This document shows, piece after piece, positions 28,134-37,900 of a stretch of DNA of 64,000 nt; positions within the stretch are counted from its first letter, which is position 1; every line of letters begins with the position of its first letter. A program made the position numbers and the translations under genes. Source of the stretch: Sulfurospirillum halorespirans DSM 13726 (GTDB lineage: Bacteria; Campylobacterota; Campylobacteria; Campylobacterales; Sulfurospirillaceae). Under the pieces are notes generated by a model. That model had not been told where the DNA came from. It saw only the letters and a list, made by a program, of their open reading frames with translations, and did not search any database. The DNA is taken from contig NZ_CP017111.1 in assembly GCF_001723605.1 (NCBI RefSeq), forward strand, positions 1,798,001-1,862,000, read 5' to 3'.

Positions 28134-28894
28134 TGTTTGATGAGTTAAAGCCCCATTTAGCAGAACTTCGTAAAAGACTTTCCGTTTCACTCGTTACTAT
28201 TTTAGTCATGTTTCTTATCTGTTTTTCATTTTGGCAACCTATTCTTTCATGGATGATAGCCCCTCTTAAAGCCGTACTTCCAGAAGGAAGCAATGTCATT
28301 TTTACCGGCGTTCAAGAGCCTTTCTTCACCGCAATGAAAGTCGCCTTTTTTGCAGGATTTATTCTCTCACTCCCTGTTATTTTTTGGCAATTTTGGCTTT
28401 TTGTCGCTCCTGGGCTTTACGATAACGAAAAAAAACTGGTGATTCCTTTTGTGTTTGCGGCAACAATGATGTTTGCCATAGGCGCCTCTTTTTGCTACTA
28501 CGTTGTTGTCCCATTAGCCTTTGCTTTTCTTATTGGTTTTGGTAGTGCTCTGTTTACCGCACTTCCTAGCATTGGTGAATACGTTGGCTTCTTCACAAAA
28601 TTTTTAGTTGGATTTGGACTCTCCTTTGAAATGCCCGTTGTTATCTTCTTCTTTGCCAAACTAGGACTTGTGGATGACAAAGGCTTAAAAGAGTTTTTCC
28701 GCTATGCCATTGTCATTATCTTTGTTGTGGCAGGTATTTTAACGCCTCCGGATATTCTCTCTCAATTTTTAATGGCAGCACCGCTTCTCATACTTTACGG
28801 TATCTCTATTTTGGTCGCCAAAATTGTCAATCCATACATTCCACCTGAAAATGATGACACCGAAGAAGAGCCTGAACCAAAGAGTGAGGAATAG
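28133..28894 (+). CDS. tatC: Sec-independent translocase subunit TatC
   Basis: A 253-residue protein with six predicted membrane helices. The N-terminal motif HLAELRKRL and the periplasmic loop region QFWLFVAPGLYDNEKK are diagnostic for TatC, the signal-peptide-binding subunit for folded proteins with twin-arginine signals. The C-terminus is acidic. Its TAG (28892-28894) is in the same frame as queA, which begins 3 bp later. Confidence 0.96.
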   Translation: MFDELKPHLAELRKRLSVSLVTILVMFLICFSFWQPILSWMIAPLKAVLPEGSNVIFTGVQEPFFTAMKVAFFAGFILSLPVIFWQFWLFVAPGLYDNEKKLVIPFVFAATMMFAIGASFCYYVVVPLAFAFLIGFGSALFTALPSIGEYVGFFTKFLVGFGLSFEMPVVIFFFAKLGLVDDKGLKEFFRYAIVIIFVVAGILTPPDILSQFLMAAPLLILYGISILVAKIVNPYIPPENDDTEEEPEPKSEE

Positions 28895-28897
28895 ACC

Positions 28898-29917
28898 ATA
28901 GACCCGCTTTTAAAATCGACCTACGACTACACGCTTCCACCAGAGCTGATCGCCACACATCCCGTTGAACCTAGGGATGAGGCGAGGCTTTTGGTGTTTG
29001 ATCGCCACAGTGGACGCATCACACACACCCATTTTAAACACCTTTTTGATTTTTTACCTTCCGATATTGCCGTACTTCTCAATGACACCAAAGTCATTAA
29101 AGCACGTGTTTTTGGCAAAAAAGAGAGTGGCGGCGAGGTTGAAGTACTGCTGAACGCTCCTTTGCAAGAAAACCTCTACTCGGTCTACATCAGGGGCCGT
29201 GTCAAAGTAGGAACAAAGCTCTTTTTTGATGAAAAGATGCTCGCCAAAATTATAGAACTCAAAGAGGACGGCACGCGTGTCGTTGCCTTTTTTCAAGCAG
29301 AAAAACCCTTGCACACCCAAGCGCTTTTCGACGTGTTAGATAAAATCGGACACATTCCACTCCCACCGTACATCAAACGTGAAGACACAGACGAAGACAG
29401 TGTGGATTATCAAACAGTCTTTGCCAAAGAGCAAGGCGCTGTGGCTGCACCAACCGCTTCATTGCACTTTACCGACACGATGTTTGAAGCGTTAAAAAAG
29501 CGTTACGAAACTCACTTTTTAACCTTACATGTAGGCGCAGGAACGTTTAAACCCGTCGAAGCCGAACACATCAAAGATCATGTCATGCACTCCGAGATTT
29601 ACGCTATTCCACCGTTTACATGTAAACTGATTGAAAGCCCAAAAAACATCTTAGCCGTTGGAACAACCGTCACACGAACGGTAGAGTATTTTGTCAGAAC
29701 GAAAGAGCCTGTTGGAAAATGCGATCTCTTTTTGCATCCCCAAAATCCCCCACTTCGCGTCAACCATCTCTTAACCAACTTTCACCTTCCCAAATCAACA
29801 CTCATCATGTTGGTCGCTTCATTTATAGGCATCGAACAAACGCTTGAACTCTACGAAGAAGCCGTGAAAGAACGCTATCGTTTCTTCTCTTATGGCGATG
29901 CAATGTTGATCGTTTAA
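28898..29917 (+). CDS. queA: tRNA preQ1(34) S-adenosylmethionine ribosyltransferase-isomerase QueA, with an apparent ATA start codon
   Basis: QueA transfers and isomerises the ribosyl part of SAM onto preQ1 in tRNA to form epoxyqueuosine. Motifs: YDYTLPPELIATHPVEPRDEARLL at the N-terminus, VLLNDTKVIKAR, APTASLHFT and THVGAGTFKPV-like LHVGAGTFKPV. The homologous N-terminus begins between the tatC stop and 28991, yet the frame contains no ATG, GTG or TTG before 28991. The only start-like codon with a good ribosome site (GAGGAA, 6-base spacer) is ATA at 28898, giving 339 residues. A start at TTG 28991 would remove 31 conserved residues. Either a rare AUA start or a sequence error. Confidence 0.88.
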   Translation: MDPLLKSTYDYTLPPELIATHPVEPRDEARLLVFDRHSGRITHTHFKHLFDFLPSDIAVLLNDTKVIKARVFGKKESGGEVEVLLNAPLQENLYSVYIRGRVKVGTKLFFDEKMLAKIIELKEDGTRVVAFFQAEKPLHTQALFDVLDKIGHIPLPPYIKREDTDEDSVDYQTVFAKEQGAVAAPTASLHFTDTMFEALKKRYETHFLTLHVGAGTFKPVEAEHIKDHVMHSEIYAIPPFTCKLIESPKNILAVGTTVTRTVEYFVRTKEPVGKCDLFLHPQNPPLRVNHLLTNFHLPKSTLIMLVASFIGIEQTLELYEEAVKERYRFFSYGDAMLIV

Positions 29918-30270
29918 AAGGGTTTTTCAGCTCCTTTTTCATTAAATTGTGTTTTTGCATATTCATTCAAAATTTCTTATTATCTTATAAAAAATAATAT
30001 CTATCGTTATAAGATTTAAGGTTATAATGAATAAAATGCCACTTTTATATCACACTACACGCATCAAAATTATGTTATTTTCTCAAAGCGGGGGCGCAAA
30101 TGAGCATTGTAAATCATTTAAAATCCCTCTTTTTTATAATAATCATACAGAGACAATAGTTTTCTATGCGTTGATTCAATATTATCGTTAATTTGCCTTT
30201 TAAGCCTTTACGTTGTCTGTAGGACATACACATAAATAATCCATGAATTTGGAACATTGTAAGGAATCCA
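29918..30270. other. 353-bp AT-rich intergenic region upstream of the CDI locus
   Basis: A weak hairpin (AAAAGG...CCTTTTT, about 29917-29938) could terminate queA. Further right the DNA is AT-rich and should hold the cdiB promoter, but no confident -35/-10 pair was found. On the minus strand, about 30118-30207, a short stretch reads like the degenerate end of a protein (INDNIESTHRKLL...YYKKEGF-stop) with an in-frame stop upstream; it may be a gene remnant. Nothing else is recognised. Confidence 0.4.
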
Positions 30271-31905
30271 ATGGCTTTTCGTATCCAATTTTTACTCGTA
30301 CTCTTATGCCTCCTTGGGAACAAATATGCAATTTTTGCAGATTCAATCACCGATGCAATCAATCAGCGAGAGCAATTTGAAAAACAAAAAGAGGTTTTTG
30401 AAAAACTTGATAAGCGCCAAGATGAAAATATCATGCGCTACAATGTTGAAAAACCTGAACTTTTACCCAAACAAGATGAACAGTGCTTTCAAATAAAATC
30501 AATTTCAGATGAAGGCATCACCCTACTCTCACATGATGAGAAACAAGCTCTTTATGATAACTATCGTGGCAAGTGTAATTCTCTCACAGATCTATCCAAT
30601 TTAGCACGCGAACTTACAGCACTATACCTTGAAAAAGGGTACATCACTTCACAAGTCTATATTAAACCTCAAAATATATCTTCGGGAGAAGTAACACTTT
30701 ATGCTGTCGAAGGGAAAGTGGCACAAATCGTTCCTGATGAGCTTTACATTAACAGTGCTTTTATGGGACAAAAGGATGATTATCTCAATCTTCGCGATTT
30801 AGAAAATGCCGTTGAAACAATCAATCGCCTACCGAGTAATCATGCCAAAATGGATCTTATTCCTAGTTCTGAAGTAGGATACACCGATGTGAGCATTGAA
30901 AACAACACGACAAACCGCATCAATGGTAGCATTGGCATTAATAATTTTGGAACCAAAAAAACGGGTGATAAGCAAGGAAGCCTTGCGCTTAATGTCGACA
31001 ACCCTTTAGGAATCAATGATCAATTTGTTGTCAATCTCAATAGTACAGACAAGCATTTTCAAAATGAAAATTCTATTGGTGATGGGTACGAATACTCTTT
31101 CCCAATAGGAGGTTTATTGACAACATTGAGTTATCGAAAAAGCAGTTATGAGCAGTATGTTTATGGAGGCATTAACCAATATGATTCCAATGGTGATACA
31201 AAAACCTATACCCTAGCACTCAACTACAAACTCTTCCACAATGAATCGCATCGTGTGAGCATTGGCTCTTCCGTATCACAGTATCAAACAAAAAACTATT
31301 TAAGTGAATCATTGATTGAAACGGCGAGCTATGACCTCTCTAAAGTAGGAGCGATGATAGATTATATGTATCAAACAGCAGATTTTTACACCTATGTTGC
31401 ACTTAATTACACACAAGGAACGGATTGGTTTGATGCCACAAATCCAACAAGTTTGAATGAAAAATACTCTCTTTATACGATTGACGCTTCACTGGTTAAG
31501 CGCCTTGATGCCTTTCAATATTCTCTTAGCGGGCATTATCAACACTCAAATTACCAACTTTTTAGCACCAATCAAATTAGCATTGGTGGGCATTACAGCG
31601 TTCGAGGTTTTCAAAAAGAAGGGCTTAGTGGGAACACGGGTTACTACGTACGCAACGAATTTTCTTACACACCACAGAGTAAATTTTTAGAGTATTTCGA
31701 TCCAACCTATTTCATAGCCCTAGATGGCGGTGAAATCAAAAAAGAAGAAGATACCAATGGCGGCAAATTACTCAGTGATGCGGTTGGGCTAAAACTAAAA
31801 CAGGGCAATTTTGATATGAATTTTTACTACGCGATGCCTCTTTATAAAAAAGATGTGCGTGTCACTCAGAACTTTTTTGGCGCATCTGCCAATTATCGCT
31901 TTTAA
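30271..31905 (+). CDS. cdiB: Two-partner secretion outer-membrane transporter (CdiB/ShlB/FhaC family)
   Basis: A 544-residue Omp85-superfamily pore that exports the adjacent TpsA/CdiA protein. A signal peptide (about 1-24) is followed by an N-terminal helix/linker, two POTRA-like domains (about 70-220, including ALYLEKGYITSQVYIKPQNISSGEVTL) and a 16-strand barrel rich in alternating aromatic strands. VRGF at 444-447 (with GLSGNTGYYVRNE after it) is the conserved loop-6 motif of this family. AAGGA precedes the ATG. The cognate exoprotein follows after 34 bp. Confidence 0.93.
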   Translation: MAFRIQFLLVLLCLLGNKYAIFADSITDAINQREQFEKQKEVFEKLDKRQDENIMRYNVEKPELLPKQDEQCFQIKSISDEGITLLSHDEKQALYDNYRGKCNSLTDLSNLARELTALYLEKGYITSQVYIKPQNISSGEVTLYAVEGKVAQIVPDELYINSAFMGQKDDYLNLRDLENAVETINRLPSNHAKMDLIPSSEVGYTDVSIENNTTNRINGSIGINNFGTKKTGDKQGSLALNVDNPLGINDQFVVNLNSTDKHFQNENSIGDGYEYSFPIGGLLTTLSYRKSSYEQYVYGGINQYDSNGDTKTYTLALNYKLFHNESHRVSIGSSVSQYQTKNYLSESLIETASYDLSKVGAMIDYMYQTADFYTYVALNYTQGTDWFDATNPTSLNEKYSLYTIDASLVKRLDAFQYSLSGHYQHSNYQLFSTNQISIGGHYSVRGFQKEGLSGNTGYYVRNEFSYTPQSKFLEYFDPTYFIALDGGEIKKEEDTNGGKLLSDAVGLKLKQGNFDMNFYYAMPLYKKDVRVTQNFFGASANYRF

Positions 31906-31939
31906 GCAATTATAAATGCCATATACGAGAAGGAAACAC

Positions 31940-34900
31940 ATGACAAGCAGACAAGTTGTATCCGTTATTATTAATATTTTTTTAGTATTGAATCAAACTA
32001 TAACCGCAGCGGAACTAACTGTTGACACAGGTGCGCCTAAAGGCAATCAAGCTGAACTCATAAAAGCACCCAATGGTGTGCCTATCGTCAACATCGTCAC
32101 ACCCAATTCACAGGGACTTTCTCACAATAAATTTTCCAATTTTAATGTCGAGCAACAAGGACTCATTCTTAATAATGCGAAAACCGTTGCCAATACACAG
32201 CTTGCAGGATACATCTCGTATAACCCAAACCTAACAGGTGACGCAGCCAAACTCATTCTCAATGAAGTAACAGGAACCAGTAAAACATTACTACGAGGCT
32301 ATACCGAAGTGGCAGGTCAGGCTGCTGATGTTATCATCGCCAATCCTAATGGTATCAGTATCAATGGTGGTGGATTTATCAATACACCGAATGCCACGTT
32401 AACAACAGGTTCTCCAATGATGAACGGTACCCTTCTGCAAGGATTTGATATTGGTGGTGGAAACATTGTCATTGAAGGGGATGGTTTTAACGCACACAAC
32501 ATAGCAAGAGTGAATCTCTATGCCAAAGCCTTAGAACTTAATGCCAAACTTTATGCCGATGAGTTGAGTGTCGTTGCGGGTGAAAACACCATCGCTTTAG
32601 ATGGAACGGTTTCTTCTAAAAATAGAAGTGGAAGTGGTATAGCGATTGATTCAACACTGCTTGGTGGCATTTATGCCAATACCATCACACTCCAAAGCAC
32701 CGATAAAGGCATTGGTGTCAATCTCCCTCCTGAAGTCATTGCGCAAAATTCTCTTATGTTAAGTGCCGATGGCGATATTGTCGCTTCTAAAGTACTTTCC
32801 AATGCGCAAACAACATTAACATCACACAGTGGAAATATCAATCTGACCAATGATGTATCAGCCAATAATCTTGCTATTTTAGCAAAAAAAGATCTCTCAA
32901 TTGCCTCAAATAGTGTAGTCCAATCGTATCAAAATAGCGACATTATGGCTGATAATCTCTATAACAAAGGTGAATTGAGTACGGCTGGAAGTACAGGAAC
33001 ACTTAGTTTACATGTAAATCAAATTCTCACCAATGAAGGGCTTATTGGTGGCTATGATACGAACATTCAAGCAACCACTGTTGAAAATCAAGGGAATATT
33101 TATTCAAAGCACTCTTTAGCTTTTAATGCGCAAAATCTTACTAATAGTGGAACCATTCAAAGTGATGGAGACATTGATTTTTGGGTTAACAATACTTTTT
33201 CAAATCAAAAAAATGGAACGATCTCTAGTGGAAATCTTTTATCGATCATCAATGAAGATAAGCTCACTGCCATTCAAAAATTTTCAAATGAAGGTCTTTT
33301 AAATGGAGAAGCTATTGAGATTAAAGCGGAAACTTTTGATAATAGTAATTCTGTAACCGCTAAAGATCAATTTGCACTTACGGCTAAAACACTGAATAAT
33401 AGTGGCACACTGAACAGCAACGGATCTATGATGATCTCTGCTGATACAATTGAGAATTCAGGTGAATTCAATGCGCTTGCAAGTACTGGCACAAGTAGTA
33501 TAGCTGCTACGCAAAGCATCAACAATGAAGGGCTTATAGGAGGTTACGATGTTGATGTAAAAGCCAATAATCTTGACAATACGGGTGCGATCTATTCTAA
33601 AAACAATTTAGCGATTACGTCTAAAATCCTTGATAATTCTGGCGTTATTCGTAGTAATAAAAATATGAATCTTTTCGTGGAAGATTCCTTAACGAACCAA
33701 AAAGAAGGAGTGATTCATAGTGATGGTACATTATCCATCGCGTCTAATACAGCAAAAAGCAAGATTAACACAGTTACCAACTATGGACTTATTCAAGCTG
33801 AAAATGATCTTGATATTACAGCAAAGACTCTCAATAACCTTGCACAAGCCCCCGTACTTAAAGATATATCATCTACACAAACAGAAAACATTCCACAAGG
33901 TGGCGCCAATAATTATAATATTGTTACAACCAATATTTATAAAAGAGTTGTTGACATTCCAACAGACCCTGCCCAAATCATAGCTTCTGGAAATATCAAT
34001 CTTGACCTTGGAACACTCAATAACGCCTATTCTCTTATTGCCTCTGATGGCAATATCGTTTTGAATGCAACGCTCGCAAACAATATAGGTGTGGTTCTTG
34101 TCACCACAACTGACATTATTACAGCACAATACCGTAATCAAAAAAAGTGTAAAAAGAAACTTGGAGTTATTAAGAGTTGTAGCACTTACGCAGCGTATCG
34201 CGGTACTTTTACGCAATCTGAAACCCTTAAAGAGTCTGTTGCTAGTTACGGTATTCAGGCTAAAAAGAGTATCTCAGGTAATGTTGTCACACTTAACAAT
34301 ATTAGCGAACAACAAGGAGGATCTGATAATCAACTCATTCAATCAAAATTATCCACGATAGAAAGCATTGAAAGTAGTGCTAAAAATTTACAACAATTGA
34401 CATCCGAACTTTCAGGTTCTAATGAATCGGCAGTAGCCTTAACTTTTGATCAAGAGACACTTGATGAGGCTTTGAGCACAATAGTAACGCTAGATGATTT
34501 GAATAATTTTAAAACTGAATTAATTTCGGTAAAAGATGAGATGCAAGAGATATTGGATCAAAACAAAGTCTCTTTAGCATCACTTGAAACATTGGTTGGA
34601 ACACTTAAAACACTCAACAATAAGGCAGATACAGCCGCTCTTGAATCGATGATTGGATTGGTAAAAGGCAGTATTGCAATTTCACAGAGTCATTTAACAG
34701 ATTTTGAAACACTTTATACCTCTTTTTCTGCTGTTGCGGATGTCACTGCAAAAAAAAATGAATTGTTGACGATTCATTCCGATCTAAACACTGTCTTAAC
34801 ACAAAACGTTACGGCACTTCAAAATCTCGATATTTCACCGCTTACAAGCAATCTTGAAACATTAAATAATACACTTCGTGCTGAAGTTGGTGTTGCTTTA

Positions 34901-37900
34901 TCGCAACAAACTACTATTGAATACAAAATCATTACAGCCAATGAAGGCTTATATCAGACCAACACACACAATGCACTTTCTCAAACACAAGCCAACTACA
35001 CAGCAAATAGTAGTACGATCACCGACACCTTAACGCTGCCAAAAGGAAAGTATGGAATTTTCTTAGTCAATAAAGCCAAAGATCATCCTTATCTCATTGA
35101 AGCCAATCCTCTTTATACCAATTACAACACGTTTATTAGTTCTGATTATATGCTCAGTAAGCTTGACTACCGCCCAGAGAAGACTCTCAAACGCTTAGGG
35201 GACGCTATGTATGAGACAGAGCTTGTGAGCAATAGTGTTTTAAGACTCAGTGGTAGTCGCTATCTTGAAGGTTATGGCTCAGAGTTAGATCAGTTCCAAG
35301 GTTTGATGGACAATGCCATACTTTTGCAATCCTCACTTGATTTACAAGTAGGCATTTCTCTATCATCAGAGCAAATAGCACGCCTCAATAAAAACATCGT
35401 TTGGATGGTTGAGAAAGTTATTGATGGCGTGAGTGTACTTGTGCCTGAAGTTTACTTAGCCAGTACCAATGTTGGAAGCGATGGTGCAAAGATAGCGGCT
35501 GGGCAGATAGACCTTGTCATCCAAGATACGTTACTCAATGAAGGCTTGATCGCCTCAGAGGGAACATTGAGCGTTGCTACAGGATCAAAACTCACCAATC
35601 AAAACGGTACGCTCTCCTCCGGTAGTACAATGCTTTTAAGCTCTGCTGGTTCTATTGAAAATCTCAGTGGAGATATTCAGTCTGGTGGCGATATGAGCAT
35701 CCAAGCTAAAGAATTTAGTGCAAGTGCACTGAGTCAAGATAAAACGTATACCTACGCTAGAGGTACACAAACCACAACCCAAAAAGGTAAAGCTTCTGAA
35801 CTAACCTCTGGTGGCGATTTGAGTATTCAAACACAAGGCGATATAAACTTCAACAATGCCAATGTCTCTGCCACAAAAGATGTCATCCTAAATTCAACCA
35901 ATGGCAATGTAAACATCGCTAGCCTTGCTAAAGAAGAAACCTATGACTTTAAGGTAGATGGTGGCTATAACAAAGGTAACTCAACTACCCATGCAACCTC
36001 TTCTATTGAAGGAGAAAATATATCTATCAATGCCAATCAAGTTAGTATCACCGCCTCTAACCTAAGCGCATCTGAAAATATCATCGTGGAGGGCAAAGAA
36101 GGTGTTAACATCTTAGCTGCCAATGATCTTACCTATCAAGATACAAAAGTTACCAGCAAAAGCGGCGGTTTATTGGGTGGTAAACAAACCAAACAAGATA
36201 CCCTTTATAAAGAGAGTGTTGTTCAAAGTAGCTTAAATGCAAAGAATATTCTCATCCAATCCAGCGACGCAAGTGTTAATTTAGAAGCGGCAAACCTAGT
36301 TGCGAAAGAGAACATCGTCGTTGATGCAAAAGCTGACATCAATGTCCTTACCAAACAATACAGAGAAGGTGAGATGCATTCGGTCACGAAGTCATCATTT
36401 GGCGGACTCAAACAAAGTGCTTCAATGAACCGAAGCGATGCACTTAATGCTAAAGAGGCAACCCTTCGTACCGAAGCGCTAAACATCATCCTAAAATCAG
36501 GCAATGACATCAAAGTCATCGGTTCCAACATCGATGCTGCATCCGATCTTCAACTCCAAGCTGCCAATGAAGTGCTTATAGCTGCAGCACAGGAGTTTAG
36601 TCAAAGTGAACAGTGGAGTAAAAAAAGTAGTTTCAATTTAGGCAGCCTTTTAACATTGGGCTTCTCAAATAATCCAATTTATGAATCAGAGTTTAAAAAA
36701 GATGATAAAACAGCTGTCACTGCCAAATCTTCAAACATCAACAGCGGCAATAACATCATTATCGACAGTGGAAGTGCTAAAGTCGTAGGTTCTAACCTCA
36801 GTGCTGAAAAAACCATCCAAGCCACTACCAACACAGGCTCCATCGAAGTACTCTCCGCTGAAGAGACGACCCAAACGGAGAGTATTTCCAAAAAAACATC
36901 AGTATCACTCAACAATGTTTTTAAAATGGCTGAATCTCTCAATGATATTATTAACCCAATACCGAGTAAAGACCAAGACACAAAGATAAAAATCTCCGTT
37001 GCCAAAGCAACCTATGACAATTCAGCAACATCGACGGAAAGCCTAACGCATAAAAGCTCATCACTCAATAGTAAAAGTGGTGACATCGTCTTAGATTCTA
37101 AAAAAGACATTCTGGTAGAAGGCTCAACACTTGAAGCGGCTAAAACCGTAAGCCTTACCGCTCAAAATGGTGATGTGACCATCAAAGAGTCCATCGATAC
37201 CTACAGTGAAAACAGTAAAGAAAAACACGCCAGTGCGGAGATAAGTATCACCGTTCAAAACGAATATGTGGAAATTGGTTCAGCCGTTAAAGCAGCCGCA
37301 GAATCAGCAGAGCAACTTAAAAAAGTCAAAGATGACTACAGCAAGTATAAAGATGAAGTGAGTAAGTTAGAATCAACCCTCAGTGATATTAAAGCACGTT
37401 ATAAAGCCAAAGAAGCAGGCATAGACTACGAAGACATTGGCGATCTCCAAGACTTAATCGACAATGTCAAAGACAATGAAAAGTATTATGTTGCTGCTAT
37501 TGCAGCAGCAACAGTTGATTTAACTTCTAAAACGATTGCTATTTACTCCCAAGCAGCTACAGCTGCTGCAAGTTCTGCAACATGGGGCTTTAGTGTAGGA
37601 CTCGCTTTAGATATGAAAGGCTCCCAACTGCTCAGTGATGCAGGCTATACCAAAAGCTTAGCTTCAAGCATTTATGGTAATGACATCATCATAAAAACCA
37701 ATACGGCAACCGATACCACAACAACTGTCAGTGGCTCTAATGTTGTGGCTGAAAATGACTTAAGTATTACCACACATGATTTACATGTAAACTCTTCTGT
37801 CGATACATCAACGTCCAAACAAGACACCAAAGACCTGAGTGGTTCTGTTTCTATGACCATGTACGGTGGAGGCAGTGGACTAGGTGCTTCTGTGGGATAT

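Noticed and set aside
30114-30362. 82-codon minus-strand ORF covering the cdiB start
   Set aside because: It overlaps the cdiB signal-peptide region and lacks a ribosome site. The protein-like part is in another frame, so I treat the region as a possible remnant, not a gene.
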